Shown: positions 43,574 to 52,774, counted from the first letter of the stretch. The stretch: 64,000 bases of DNA from Candidatus Latescibacterota bacterium (GCA_022821085.1 JAJEEG010000006.1:2625330-2689329), one strand, 5' to 3'. Notes: a model not told the origin generated them from the sequence alone. Numbers and translations: made by a program.

Positions 43574-45340
43574 CTACCGCGCTCCGGCCCCTTCGGCGTT
43601 TTGCCTCCGGGCAGGCAGGGCAAGTCCCGGCTCGTCTTCCGCCAGATAAAAGGTGATGGAGGAACTCATCACCTGGTCGCCCCGCCACGACCGGTAACCC
43701 GACGCATTCGGTTCAAGCGCCGAACCTTTCAGGTAGGGCTTCCAGACCTGCGCGCGCTGCCGGTGCCACAGGAACACGCCGGCCACGTCTTCCACCAGCA
43801 GCCTTTCGGCTTCCTTGTACAGGGATATTCGTCGGCTCGGATCCCTGACCTCGGCCTCGGCCTCGGTCATCAGTGCGTCGAAATCGGTGTTGTTCCAGTT
43901 GTGCCGCCCATTCGACCGCCACAGTCCCAGGAGATTGCTGGGATCCACGAAATCGAACTCGTAGGGTACCATTCCGAAGGCCAGGGTGTGGTTGTTCAGG
44001 CCGTCCATGAAGACCTTGTTTTCCACGTTGCGTACTTCGACCTCCAGGTTAAGGTTACGCTGCAGCATCGCCTGGATCCCTTCCGCCGCGTCCCGGTGCA
44101 TGACGATCTCGTTCCTCAGCCACATGTCCAGTCCGGGAATGCCTCGGCCGTCGGGATAGCCCGCTTCCGCAAGCAGCTGCCGGGCGCGCTCCGGGTCATA
44201 TCCCTGGCTTTCCGCGTAAGCATTGTCGGAATAGGCCGGGAACCCGGGCGGCAGCATGGCGTAGCCGGGTATGGCGAACCCCTTCAGCGCGGAACGGCAT
44301 ATCGCGTCCCGGTCGATGGCGAGACTCAGCGCGAGCCGGACACGCCGGTCGTTGAACGGCGGTTGCGTCACGTCGAAAAACAGGTAATGGGTCCAGAAAT
44401 TGGGCCAGGTGTGGACCTGGTCGCTCAATGCGTCGTCGGAGAGGAGGCGGGCCAGTTCCGCCTGGTTCTCCACCTCGGTAAAGTCGATCTCGTCGGCCTC
44501 GTACGCCGGAATCCGCGGAGGAGGCGTGGTCAGGTTGAACATCTTGTAGATCAATTTTTCCAGGTAGGGCTTGTCGACCCCGCGGTACATGGGATTGGCC
44601 TCGTAGACCATCCGCTCGCCTTTTATCCATTCCACCATGACGAAGGGACCGGAAGACACGCAGGTTTCCGGCCGGGTGGACCACGTGTCCCCGTACTTGC
44701 GCACCGCGTGTTCGGGCGATACCCACGAGTAGGTCAACAGCAGAGGCAGGTGGGGCGTGGTTTCTTCGGTCGCTATGTGGAGCGTCAGATCGTCGGAAGC
44801 CCACACCCCCAGGGAGTCCACCGGCACCGTGCGGGCGACGACGGCCTGCCAGTTCCGGATCGGCTGGTAGTACCACCCGAAGTCGTAGGCGTTTTCCGGA
44901 TCGGCGCCGCGGCGCAGGGAGAAGACGTAGTCGTGCGCCGTCAGCGGCCTGCCGTCGCTCCACTGCAGTCCCGGCCGCAGGTGGAAGGTCCAGTCCAGCC
45001 CGTCGTCCGACACCTCCCATCGTTCCGCCGCGCCGCCCCGCAGCTCGAAATCGCGGTTGGTACGCGTAAGGGGTTCGGCGATGATGTACTTCCCCGCGGC
45101 GCCCTTGTAAACGGTACGGAACCACTCGTTATAGGGCCGTGACTCGGAGAAAACGCGAATGACCTGCTGCCCGGGAGGAAGGGCGTCCCCGGGGAGCGGC
45201 ACGCCGATGGAGTTGACGTAGCGCGGTTCGGAGTCGGCGAAGAGGGTGTCGATCAGGCCGTAGGCCAACCAGGCCATGCCCGCGACGAGGATCAGCAGGC
45301 TCGAACGCCTTAGCATCGAAATGCCGGTCTTGTTTTGCAT
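43574..45340 (-). CDS. Oligopeptide-type ABC substrate-binding protein (SBP family 5)
   Basis: 588 residues, an OppA/DppA-class protein. An N-terminal helix (SLLILVAGMAWLAYGLIDTLF) is a signal peptide or anchor without a lipobox Cys. Family-5 marks follow: AAERWEVSDDGLDWTFHLRPGLQWSDGRPLTAHDYVFSLRR, the late NDRRVRLALSLAIDRDAIC, and YDPERARQLLAEAGYPDG. It delivers peptides (perhaps cell-wall peptides) to the OppB/OppC-like permeases at 47176 and 45369. No Opp ATPase gene is in the operon, so these must be elsewhere. ATG 45340 follows CAGGTGC. Confidence 0.9.
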   Translation of the reverse strand: MQNKTGISMLRRSSLLILVAGMAWLAYGLIDTLFADSEPRYVNSIGVPLPGDALPPGQQVIRVFSESRPYNEWFRTVYKGAAGKYIIAEPLTRTNRDFELRGGAAERWEVSDDGLDWTFHLRPGLQWSDGRPLTAHDYVFSLRRGADPENAYDFGWYYQPIRNWQAVVARTVPVDSLGVWASDDLTLHIATEETTPHLPLLLTYSWVSPEHAVRKYGDTWSTRPETCVSSGPFVMVEWIKGERMVYEANPMYRGVDKPYLEKLIYKMFNLTTPPPRIPAYEADEIDFTEVENQAELARLLSDDALSDQVHTWPNFWTHYLFFDVTQPPFNDRRVRLALSLAIDRDAICRSALKGFAIPGYAMLPPGFPAYSDNAYAESQGYDPERARQLLAEAGYPDGRGIPGLDMWLRNEIVMHRDAAEGIQAMLQRNLNLEVEVRNVENKVFMDGLNNHTLAFGMVPYEFDFVDPSNLLGLWRSNGRHNWNNTDFDALMTEAEAEVRDPSRRISLYKEAERLLVEDVAGVFLWHRQRAQVWKPYLKGSALEPNASGYRSWRGDQVMSSSITFYLAEDEPGLALPARRQNAEGAGAR

Positions 45341-45368
45341 GTTGCACCTGCCGTGCGGCGGGGAAGCC

Positions 45369-46232
45369 CTACTCGTTCATCCGCGGGTCGAGGGCGTCGC
45401 GCAGGCCGTCGCCGATGAGCGAGAATCCAAGCATGACCAGGGCGATCATGAATACCGGAAAGAGGGCGAGGTGCCAGTAGTAGATCACGTTGGGCAGATG
45501 GCTGCTGACCATCTGTCCCCAACTCGGCGTGGGCGGATTGATGCCCAGTCCGAGGAAGCTCAGTCCCGCCTCGGCGAAGATGGCCTGGGGAATGCCCATG
45601 GCCAGGCCGACGATGATGGGGCTGAGGGCGTTGGGCAGCATGTGGCGTACGATGGTATGCACGTTGGAGGCGCCCATGGAACGGGCGGCACGGACGAAAT
45701 CGGAAGCCCGCAGCGACAGGAACTGCGCGCGGACCAGGCGACATACGCCCACCCAGCCAGTCACGCCGATGGCGAACAGCACGTTGCTCAACCCGCTTCC
45801 CAGCCAGGCCATGATCAGTATGGCGAAGAGCAGGCTGGGAAAGACCGACATGACGTCCACCAGGCGCATGACGATGTAATCGGCCTTGCCCCCCTTGAAC
45901 CCGGCGATGGCACCCAGCGGCACGCCGATCAGCAGGGAGATCATCTGTGCGACGAACCCCACGATGAGCGAGATCCGGGCGCCGTACACGATCCGGCTGA
46001 AGTAGTCCCGGCCGATGCTGTCCGTGCCCATGGGGTGGGTCCAGGACGGAAACTGCCAGGCTTCGTCGAAATTGGCCTCGGAATAATGGGACGGCGAGAC
46101 CCAGGGAGCGAAGACGGCCATGAAGGAGATGACGATGATGATGATGGCCGCGGCGACCGACAGCTTGTTCTTCGTGAAGCGGCGCAGGGCGTCGCGCCAG
46201 AGGCCGCCGTCGTATGGGGTGATTTCCGTCAT
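45369..46232 (-). CDS. OppC/DppC-type ABC permease
   Basis: 287 residues with six hydrophobic segments. It opens with the family N-terminus (LWRDALRRFTKNKLSVAAAIIII). Then PMGTDSIGRDYFSRIVYGARISL and the EAA loop (RSMGASNVHTIVRHMLPNALSPIIV), and ends FSLIGDGLRDALDPRMNE, all typical of OppC. It pairs with the OppB-type permease at 47176. It starts 41 bases after the DUF368 stop; that gap is filled by a 16-bp repeat array. Confidence 0.93.
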   Translation of the reverse strand: MTEITPYDGGLWRDALRRFTKNKLSVAAAIIIIVISFMAVFAPWVSPSHYSEANFDEAWQFPSWTHPMGTDSIGRDYFSRIVYGARISLIVGFVAQMISLLIGVPLGAIAGFKGGKADYIVMRLVDVMSVFPSLLFAILIMAWLGSGLSNVLFAIGVTGWVGVCRLVRAQFLSLRASDFVRAARSMGASNVHTIVRHMLPNALSPIIVGLAMGIPQAIFAEAGLSFLGLGINPPTPSWGQMVSSHLPNVIYYWHLALFPVFMIALVMLGFSLIGDGLRDALDPRMNE

Positions 46233-46238
46233 GGTACG

Positions 46239-46285
46239 GGTCTTTCCTGTGCTGGTCTTTCGTGTCTCTGGTCTTACGTGTCTCT
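46239..46285 (-). repeat. Tandem 16-bp repeats spanning the DUF368 stop codon
   Basis: On the minus strand AGAGACACGTAAGACC, AGAGACACGAAAGACC and AGCACAGGAAAGACC follow one another without gaps. The TAA in the first copy is the DUF368 stop. Confidence 0.9.
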
Positions 46286-47176
46286 GGCGGGTCGCCTCGC
46301 CGCGATCCGCTCGATGATCACCACGATCGCGCAGCCCGCGATACCCAGGCCGATGGACAGCAGGACTTCTCCTGAAAGCGACCCGGGCAGGACGTTCTCT
46401 TCAACTTCCTTCCACGGCCAGATCTTGCGCAATGAGCCGGCCATGAGGCCGATCAGGGCCGCCACGGTCACGTCATGGCAGCGGCGCAACAGCCACCTGA
46501 GCACCCGCGCGAAAAAGACCAGTCCCAGGATCCCTCCGCAGCCGAAGATGAGGATGGGAAGGAAATTACGCTCGACCACGGCGGTGAGCATGTACTGGTA
46601 TTTCCCCAGGATGACCAGGATGAACGAGCCCGAAATGCCGGGCAGAATCATCGCGCAGATCGCGATCGCCCCGCTCAGGAAGACGAACCAGGCGGCCGAG
46701 GTCGTCTCGACCGGTACGGCGCCCACCAGGACGAATGCGCCCGCGGCCGCCAGCAGTAAAGCGAGGGCTTCCTTCACGCTCCAGCGGGACACCTTCCCCC
46801 GCACGGTGATGATCGACGCCAGCACCAGTCCGAAGAAAAAAGCCCAGACGTGGACCGGATGGTGTTCGAGGGCCCAGGCGAAGAACTGTGCCAGACTGAA
46901 TATGGCCACGAAGATGCCGGTGACCAGGGCGATCAGAAACCGGTGGGGGAAACCATCGAACGCCTCGCCGAACCGGAAGGTCACCAGCGAGCGCAGAAAC
47001 CTGGCGTTGACGGCATGCACGGCGTCGAGCAGCTCTTCGTATACACCCAGTATGAAGGCCATCGTTCCCCCGGACACGCCGGGCACGACATCGGCCACCC
47101 CCATGCAGAAACCGCGGGCCGAAATGCCCAGGTAGTCCCGGAACCTCCGTTTCGAGCGCGCGGCGCCGTTGTCCAT
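46274..47176 (-). CDS. DUF368 membrane protein (PopT-like undecaprenyl-phosphate translocase)
   Basis: 300 residues with about eight hydrophobic segments. The DUF368 signature is at the N-terminus (RGFCMGVADVVPGVSGGTMAFILGVYEELL), and a second related copy follows in the middle (ICAMILPGISGSFILVILGKYQYM). This internal pseudo-repeat is typical of the family. DUF368 proteins have been shown to recycle undecaprenyl phosphate across the membrane. The start ATG at 47176 overlaps the OppB stop as TAATG. Its place between oppB-like and oppC-like genes is unusual and suggests linked handling of cell-wall peptides and lipid carrier. Confidence 0.9.
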   Translation of the reverse strand: MDNGAARSKRRFRDYLGISARGFCMGVADVVPGVSGGTMAFILGVYEELLDAVHAVNARFLRSLVTFRFGEAFDGFPHRFLIALVTGIFVAIFSLAQFFAWALEHHPVHVWAFFFGLVLASIITVRGKVSRWSVKEALALLLAAAGAFVLVGAVPVETTSAAWFVFLSGAIAICAMILPGISGSFILVILGKYQYMLTAVVERNFLPILIFGCGGILGLVFFARVLRWLLRRCHDVTVAALIGLMAGSLRKIWPWKEVEENVLPGSLSGEVLLSIGLGIAGCAIVVIIERIAARRPARDT

Positions 47177-48108
47177 TACTTGCTCCCGCGAACGTATCTG
47201 ACCCGGGGATCCACGAGCGCGTACAGGATGTCCGTAATCAGGTAGACGATCCCGATCAGCACGGCGACGAGCAGGGTCAGGGCCATGATCATGGGATAAT
47301 CCCGTTCGAAGATGCTCGTGACGAAGAACTGTCCCAGGCCCGGTATCCGGAAGATGCCTTCGACGAAGAGCGACCCGGTCATCACCCCGGGCAGCATGGG
47401 CCCCATGATGGTGAGCAGCGGGATCAGGGAGTTCTTCAGCACGTGGATGAACAGGACGCTTCGCTCCTTCAGTCCCTTGGCCCGCGCCGTGCGCACGTAG
47501 TCCATGCGGAGGTTCTCGAGGATGCTCGATCGGGTGTAACGGGCGACTATGGCCATGGGACCAAGGGCGTAGACGATCACCGGCATGATCCAGGTTTCCG
47601 GCCCGCCCCATCCGCCCGTGGGCAGGACCCTCCAGATGGTAGCGAAGAGGACGATGAACAATATGGATATGGCGAAACTGGGCACAGTGATCCCCAGGGT
47701 GGCGATAACCGTGGTCCCGTAGTCCACCCAGGTGTTCTGGCGTATGGCGGACAGAATGCCCAGGAGGATGCCGAAGGAGAAGGCCACGGCCAGGCCCATG
47801 CCGCCCAGCTGCATGCTGATGGGCCAGGTCCGCGCGATCAGGTCCGTCACCGTCTCGCCCGGACTCTGGAAGGGGATGCCGAAATCGAATTGCAGCGCGT
47901 TCCACATGTACCGGCCGTACTGCTCATAGAGGGGGCGGTCCAGTCCGTACTTGCGCAGGATGTTCGCCTTGGCCTCGGCCGACAGGGGCATCTTCTCCTC
48001 GTCGAAGGGGCCGCCCGGTACCGCGTGCATCAGGCTGAAGGTGATGACCGTGACCAGGAACAGCACGCCGACCAGGCCCACGATGCGGTATACAATGTAT
48101 CGGAACAT
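47176..48108 (-). CDS. OppB/DppB-type ABC permease
   Basis: 310 residues with six hydrophobic segments. The N-terminus [23 protein letters not shown] is typical of DppB/OppB, then [10 protein letters not shown] and [13 protein letters not shown]. The EAA loop is [27 protein letters not shown], and [22 protein letters not shown] follows. ATG at 48108. First gene of the operon oppB-DUF368-oppC-oppA-MBL/rhodanese; the region before it carries 10-bp phased repeats. Confidence 0.93.
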   Translation of the reverse strand: MFRYIVYRIVGLVGVLFLVTVITFSLMHAVPGGPFDEEKMPLSAEAKANILRKYGLDRPLYEQYGRYMWNALQFDFGIPFQSPGETVTDLIARTWPISMQLGGMGLAVAFSFGILLGILSAIRQNTWVDYGTTVIATLGITVPSFAISILFIVLFATIWRVLPTGGWGGPETWIMPVIVYALGPMAIVARYTRSSILENLRMDYVRTARAKGLKERSVLFIHVLKNSLIPLLTIMGPMLPGVMTGSLFVEGIFRIPGLGQFFVTSIFERDYPMIMALTLLVAVLIGIVYLITDILYALVDPRVRYVRGSK

Positions 48109-48523
48109 AGGATCGGGTTTTCTGATGCGCCGCGGCGGCTATACAGGGCGAGTCCGGGCGAGTCCTGACCAATCCGAGCGCGTCCGGTTGAGACCGGGCG
48201 AGACCGGGCGAATCCAGGCGAATGGGGACGAATCCGGGTGAATCCGCCGATTTGTGAAATGAGCGGGAATGCCGTTAATCCAGCCTTCAAAGTGCAAGCG
48301 GGCGCGCCGAGGTGTCAAGGTTTATTTCCCCGTTCCGGGATGTCATTCAGTGCGCTGCAGGCGACGGATTCAGACCGCTAAAAAACATACCCGGGCTAGT
48401 TGCGCGAGGGCCAGCGTTCCACCGCCGATCCAGGGGCATCTCCCCTTGACACCCCCCGTGTCGTTCCACACATTACCGACGAGATTCTACGTTGCCGGGA
48501 TGAGGGTCAAGGAGGTCGTTCGC
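48109..48523. other. Divergent intergenic region with repeat array
   Basis: 415 bases between the oppB-like gene (minus) and the enolase-superfamily gene (plus). A repeat array occupies 48147-48250. The frame of the enolase-superfamily gene is open through 48269-48523, but the translation (Arg/Cys-rich) is not protein-like and is treated as non-coding. Confidence 0.5.
48147..48250. repeat. Degenerate ~10-bp periodic repeats
   Basis: Units of the type CCGGGCGAGT, CCGGGCGAGA and CAGGCGAATC follow one another about nine or ten times with substitutions, at near-helical spacing, upstream of the oppB-like gene. Confidence 0.75.
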
Positions 48524-49639
48524 GTGCGGATCGTCGAGGTTTCCGCCCTGGTCCTGCGGCTGCCCCGGGTGACGGAAGCCTGTGACGGGACGCAGGATAC
48601 CTGCCTGATCAAAATCGAAACGGACGAAGGCATAACGGGCTGGGGCGAAGTCGATTCGTGTCCCACCGTGGTCAAGGCCGTCATCGACGCGCCGTTGTCG
48701 CACCAGATCTGCAACGGCCTGGCCAACGCGCTGGCCTGCGCCGATCCCCTGGAAATCGACGCCTGCACCGACCGGATGATGGCGTCGGCCAACTACTATG
48801 GCCGGGTCGGAGTGGGACGGCACGCCATGGCCGGGATCAACCTTGCGCTCTGGGATATCGCGGGGAAAGCCGTTGGACAGCCCGTCTACGAGCTCCTGGG
48901 CGGCCCGCACCGGCTCCGGTTCCGGGCCTATGCTTCCGTCCTGTTCGGCGACACGCCTGCGGCGACCCGGACCATCGGCCGGAAATTCGCCGACCAGGGA
49001 TTCACGGCGGTAAAGTTCGGTTGGGGTCCCATGGGGAAAGACGAAGAGCAGGACGTGGCGCTGGTGCGGGAGGCCCGGCGGGGCACGGGCGACGAGGTGG
49101 ACGTGCTGATCGACGCCGGACAGGTGTGGGACTGGAAGACCGCACTCGCCCGGTCCCGGCAGTTCGCCGAGTACCGGCCCTTCTGGATCGAAGAACCGCT
49201 GCACCCGGACGACATCGAAGGGTATGCCGCGCTGACCGCTGAGAGTCCGGTGCCCATCGCCACCGGGGAGGCGGAGTCCCGGCTCGAGGATTTCGAACGG
49301 TTGGTCACCGAGGGCGGGCTCGACTGGATCCAGCCGGACCCGGGACGCTGCGGCATCACGACCATGGCCGCGGCCGGCCGGACCGCCCACCGGCACGGCC
49401 GCAAGGTCGTCAACCACAGTTACAAGAGCGGCATTACCATGGCGGCGTCGCTCCACGCCCTGGCTGCCCTGCCCAATGCGTCCGTCTTCGAGTTCTGCAT
49501 GTCCGATTCGCCGCTCAGGCACGACTTGACCCATGAACGTTTTGCCATCGATGACGATGGACTCGTGGCGGTGCCCGAAGGACCCGGGCTGGGCGTCACG
49601 GTAAACGAGGAGACCGTATCGAAGTACCGGGTCGCGTAG
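48524..49639 (+). CDS. Mandelate racemase/muconate lactonizing enzyme family protein
   Basis: 371 residues of the enolase superfamily, probably a sugar-acid dehydratase. It has an N-terminal capping domain (TDEGITGWGEVDSC) and GINLALWDIAGKAVGQPVYELLGG. The barrel follows with FTAVKFGWG (catalytic Lys), metal ligands in VLIDAGQVWD, WIEEPLHPDD and IATGEAESR, and a late VVNHSYKSGI with the general-base His. GTG at 48524 was chosen because AAGGAGGT lies seven bases before it; ATG at 48500 is the alternative. It heads the plus-strand cluster with cupin and KDPG aldolase, which would act on its 2-keto-3-deoxy product. Confidence 0.9.
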   Translation: MRIVEVSALVLRLPRVTEACDGTQDTCLIKIETDEGITGWGEVDSCPTVVKAVIDAPLSHQICNGLANALACADPLEIDACTDRMMASANYYGRVGVGRHAMAGINLALWDIAGKAVGQPVYELLGGPHRLRFRAYASVLFGDTPAATRTIGRKFADQGFTAVKFGWGPMGKDEEQDVALVREARRGTGDEVDVLIDAGQVWDWKTALARSRQFAEYRPFWIEEPLHPDDIEGYAALTAESPVPIATGEAESRLEDFERLVTEGGLDWIQPDPGRCGITTMAAAGRTAHRHGRKVVNHSYKSGITMAASLHALAALPNASVFEFCMSDSPLRHDLTHERFAIDDDGLVAVPEGPGLGVTVNEETVSKYRVA

Positions 49640-49695
49640 CCCCTGGCCGAGGTCATACGCGGTCCATACAACCTGTTCACTAAAGGAGCATCTCG

Positions 49696-50097
49696 ATGGC
49701 CCCGCCGAATCCGATCATGCACGCCGCGCTCAACCGCATCAATATCGAGGAGATCAAGGAACGGATCGGTCCGCCGCCCGCCTCCTGCGCCGTCGTTTCC
49801 GCGGACCACGTGACCGCGGCATTCATCTGGCAGGAATCGGGCACGATCAACGACAATCACTGCCATGATTACGACGAATGGTGGCTGGTGCTGGAGGGCG
49901 AGATCGACTGGGTGATCGAGGGCCGTGACGAGACCGTCCACGCGAAGGCGGGCGATTTCATCTTCGTGCCGGCCCTGACGTTCCATCACATATTCCCCGT
50001 GGGCGGCAGGCCGTCGATCCGGCTCGGCGTGGCGCTGACGGGACACGGGCACTTGCACGAGCGGCCGGAGCGCAAGGTGAAGGTCACGTTGGAATAA
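49696..50097 (+). CDS. Cupin domain protein
   Basis: 133 residues, a single beta-barrel cupin. Motif 1 is HCHDYDEWWLVLEGEID (His, His, Glu metal ligands) and motif 2 is AGDFIFVPALTFHHIFPVG. The C-terminus returns HGHLHERPERKVKVTLE. It could isomerise or sense a sugar acid. TAAAGGAGCATCTCG gives a strong ribosome binding site before ATG 49696. It is 56 bases after the enolase-superfamily gene and 19 before the aldolase gene. Confidence 0.85.
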   Translation: MAPPNPIMHAALNRINIEEIKERIGPPPASCAVVSADHVTAAFIWQESGTINDNHCHDYDEWWLVLEGEIDWVIEGRDETVHAKAGDFIFVPALTFHHIFPVGGRPSIRLGVALTGHGHLHERPERKVKVTLE

Positions 50098-50116
50098 AGT
50101 CATCTGGAGTGTTTCC

Positions 50117-50776
50117 ATGTCTTCGAGATCTAAAAACCTGGCGGTCATAAAAGCCTGCGGCGTGGTCGCGGTGCTCAGGGCGGATAGCCCCGACGCGCTG
50201 GTCCAGGTCGCCCAGGCCATCGGCAGGGGCGGCATCGGGGCCGTCGAGATCACCATGACGACGCCCGGGGCCCTGGACGCCATCGGCGAATGCGCGAACC
50301 GGCTGGGGGACGAGATCCTCCTCGGCGCGGGCACCGTGCTGGACTCCGAAACGGCCCGGGCGGCGATCCTGGCCGGCGCCGAATACATCGTGACGCCGAC
50401 GCTGAACCCGGACGTTATCACGCTCTGCCGGCGGTACGGAAAGGTCGTCATTCCGGGCGCATTGACGCCGACCGAGATCCTCACGGCCTGGGAATGCGGC
50501 GCGGACATCGTGAAGGTGTTTCCCGCAACGGCGGTGGGACCCCGGTATTTCAAGGACGTCAAGGCGCCGCTCCCCCAGATCGATCTCATGCCCACGGGCG
50601 GCGTGGACCTGGACAACGCGGGCGACTTCATCCGGGCAGGCGCCTGCGCCGTCGCCGTCGGCGGGAACCTGGTCGACAAGGCCGCCGTGGCCGCGGGCGA
50701 ATGGCAGGTGCTCACCGATACGGCCCGGAAATACGTCGATGCGGTCCGGAACGCGCGACAGGAAGGTGGGGGATGA
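50117..50776 (+). CDS. eda: KDPG/KHG aldolase family protein (Eda)
   Basis: 219 residues. Class I aldolase that cleaves 2-keto-3-deoxy-6-phosphogluconate or 4-hydroxy-2-oxoglutarate. It has GVVAVLRADSPD at the start, VEITMTTPGALDAI with the conserved Glu, LGAGTVLDSETA, EYIVTPTLNPDV, the Schiff-base Lys in ADIVKVFPATAVG, and LMPTGGVDLDNAGDFI. The ATG at 50117 is well placed. It ends ATGA-coupled to the next gene. With the dehydratase upstream it completes a typical acid-sugar route, though no 2-keto-3-deoxy-acid kinase is nearby. Confidence 0.93.
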   Translation: MSSRSKNLAVIKACGVVAVLRADSPDALVQVAQAIGRGGIGAVEITMTTPGALDAIGECANRLGDEILLGAGTVLDSETARAAILAGAEYIVTPTLNPDVITLCRRYGKVVIPGALTPTEILTAWECGADIVKVFPATAVGPRYFKDVKAPLPQIDLMPTGGVDLDNAGDFIRAGACAVAVGGNLVDKAAVAAGEWQVLTDTARKYVDAVRNARQEGGG

Positions 50777-51684
50777 TCCGCAAGGCCGTAGTGCCCGTCG
50801 CGGGACTGGGTACGCGGATGCTGCCGCTCACACGGTCTGTCCCCAAGGAGATGCTGCCCCTCGGGCGTAAACCGGCCGTACATCACGTTGTGGATGAACT
50901 GGCGGCCGCGGGGATCGAACGCATCCTCTTCGTGACCTCCAGTCGGAAAAAGGCGATCGAGGGTTACTTCGTGCCCGGCGAGACGTTTGACGGGGCGGTA
51001 GACACGCCCGGCGGAACGTTCGATGGGCCGGCCGATGAATCGCGGGCCCCGGGCAGCGAAGAAGGGAATGGGCCGCCCGCACTGGACTATTCGTTCGTCC
51101 GCCAGGAGATTCCGGGGGGAAACGGCGACGCCGTGCGGCTGGGTGAGACCTTCGCGGGCTCCGACGCCTTCGTCGTGGCCTGGGGCGACGCCGTCATTCG
51201 ATCGACGGGGGATGCCAGCGTCCTGCGGCGCATGATGGCCACCCACGCGAAGGAGGGCGCCGCGTGCACCATCGCGGTGGAATACGTGCCCGAAGACAAG
51301 GTGTCGCGGTACGGTATCGTAAAGCCCAGGTACGAATCGGACGCGGCCTTTCCCATTGACGATATCGTGGAGAAACCGCCCTCGGAAAGCGCACCCAGCC
51401 GCTACGCCGTGTCGGCCAGGTACATCTGCGGCCCCGGCATCTTCCCCGCGCTCGAGGCGACACCGCGCGGAAAGAACGGCGAACTGTGGCTTGCCGACGC
51501 CATCCGCGGCCTGCTCCGGAAGGGCGGACCGGTCTGGTGCGTTCCCCTGGGGGCCGAGGGCCGGCGCTACGACATCGGCACACCGTTGACCTACTGGGAA
51601 GCCTTCGCCGACTATGCCCTGGTGGACGAGGCCGAAGGCACGGCCTTTCGCGATCTTCTCCAGGGGCGGATGAACGAATCATGA
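50773..51684 (+). CDS. galU: UTP-glucose-1-phosphate uridylyltransferase family (GalU-like)
   Basis: 303 residues, a nucleotidyltransferase of the GalU class. KAVVPVAGLGTRMLPLTRSVPKEMLPL is the nucleotide-binding loop, with KPAVHHVVDELAAAGI next. Later come VAWGDAVI (metal site), SRYGIVKPRYES, the sugar-binding VEKPPSESAPSRYAVSARYI, NGELWLADAI and YDIGTPLTYWEAF. A loop near residues 70-95 has an insertion with two GETFDGAVD/GGTFDGPAD copies, apparently a local duplication. ATG at 50773 overlaps the aldolase stop. GHMP kinase follows; together they may make a UDP-sugar from a sugar 1-phosphate. Confidence 0.88.
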   Translation: MIRKAVVPVAGLGTRMLPLTRSVPKEMLPLGRKPAVHHVVDELAAAGIERILFVTSSRKKAIEGYFVPGETFDGAVDTPGGTFDGPADESRAPGSEEGNGPPALDYSFVRQEIPGGNGDAVRLGETFAGSDAFVVAWGDAVIRSTGDASVLRRMMATHAKEGAACTIAVEYVPEDKVSRYGIVKPRYESDAAFPIDDIVEKPPSESAPSRYAVSARYICGPGIFPALEATPRGKNGELWLADAIRGLLRKGGPVWCVPLGAEGRRYDIGTPLTYWEAFADYALVDEAEGTAFRDLLQGRMNES

Positions 51685-51781
51685 TGAACACACGCATACC
51701 TCCCAGGGATCGGCGCGCCGGTCGATCGGATGGTCCGAATGGTCCGAACGGTCCGCCTGGCCTGCGCCAGGTGGCGTCCAA

Positions 51782-52765
51782 TTGAACGGGATCATAACCG
51801 CATCCGCACCCGGCCGTGTCGGTATCGTGGGCAACCCGACCGACATGTACGGCGGCAGCGTGATATCGTGCTCGACGAAGGAGAGGGCACGGGTCAGGAT
51901 CCAGCCGGCGGACCGCCTGTTCCTGGACGCCGGTTCCGATCAGCGCGTCATCTCGACGCCGGACGACCTGGTCACTGGGGAAGACATTTTCGATATCGCC
52001 CGGGTCGCGCTGACCGGAACCGAATCAACGGACCTGCTCGCCAGGATCTCCTGGTCGACCGATATCCCCTTCCGCGCCGGCCTGTCGGGATCGACTGCGC
52101 TGCTCGTATCCATGGTCGCCGGCCTGCTCGCTTTCCGCGGTATCCGCCACAATCCGTACCATCAGGCGGAGCTCGTCCGCAGGATCGAGTACCAGAACCT
52201 GACTTTCTGCGGGTACCAGGACGCCTACATGTGCACCTTCGGCGGGCTTCATTACATGGACTTCAGGGGAAAGGAATTCCACCTGGAATACGGGACCGAT
52301 CCCTTCGCCACCATGGAACCGATGGCTTCCTCCGCGCGCCTGCCGCTTGTCGTGGTCATCACGGGCGGCCAGCGCGTCTCAGGAGGCGTGCATACCCCCT
52401 TGAGGGAACGCTGGCTCGCCGGGGAAAGAGAAGTAGTAGAAGCATACAACGCCATCGCGGTCCTGGCACGGGAAGGCAAGAAAGCGATCCTCGAAAACCG
52501 GCTCGACGCGTTGGGGGAGCTGATGAACGAGAACCAGGCGATTACCCATTCTCTCGGCGGTTCCAATCCCGAGGACGACCGGTTCATCGAACTCGCCCGG
52601 CGTGCAGGCGCGTCCGGCGCCAAGCTGGCGGGCAGCAGCGGGGCCATCGTGGCGCTCCACGACACTCCCGGCGAACTGGCGCGGGTCATGATGGATGCCG
52701 GTGCCGCAGGCATACTCGAACCATCGCCGGGACCCGGGCTCGAAATCGAACAGGAAGACCCCTAG
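51782..52765 (+). CDS. GHMP-family sugar kinase, glucuronokinase-like
   Basis: 327 residues. GHMP kinases phosphorylate small sugars at C1 or metabolites such as mevalonate. Motif 1 is APGRVGIVGNPTDMYGG, unusually like plant glucuronokinases (GNPSD near the N-terminus). Motif 2 is PFRAGLSGSTALLVSM (ATP loop). The C-terminal motif 3 is RAGASGAKLAGSSGAIVAL. TTG at 51782 is the only suitable start; a 97-base gap with GGTCCGAAT-type repeats separates it from galU. Next to a GalU-like enzyme it suggests salvage of a uronic acid to a UDP-sugar. That is an inference from motif likeness. Confidence 0.78.
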   Translation: MNGIITASAPGRVGIVGNPTDMYGGSVISCSTKERARVRIQPADRLFLDAGSDQRVISTPDDLVTGEDIFDIARVALTGTESTDLLARISWSTDIPFRAGLSGSTALLVSMVAGLLAFRGIRHNPYHQAELVRRIEYQNLTFCGYQDAYMCTFGGLHYMDFRGKEFHLEYGTDPFATMEPMASSARLPLVVVITGGQRVSGGVHTPLRERWLAGEREVVEAYNAIAVLAREGKKAILENRLDALGELMNENQAITHSLGGSNPEDDRFIELARRAGASGAKLAGSSGAIVALHDTPGELARVMMDAGAAGILEPSPGPGLEIEQEDP

Positions 52766-52774
52766 GGAGCCGCC

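Noticed and set aside
43574-45340. Lipoprotein signal on the oligopeptide-binding protein
   Set aside because: The N-terminal hydrophobic helix is not followed by a lipobox cysteine.
48147-48250. CRISPR-like array
   Set aside because: Units are about 10 bp, degenerate and contiguous, with no spacers and no cas genes.
51685-51785. Small protein of 33 residues between galU and the GHMP kinase
   Set aside because: It derives from 9-bp DNA repeats (GPNGPN), with no clear ribosome binding site and no family; may be chance.
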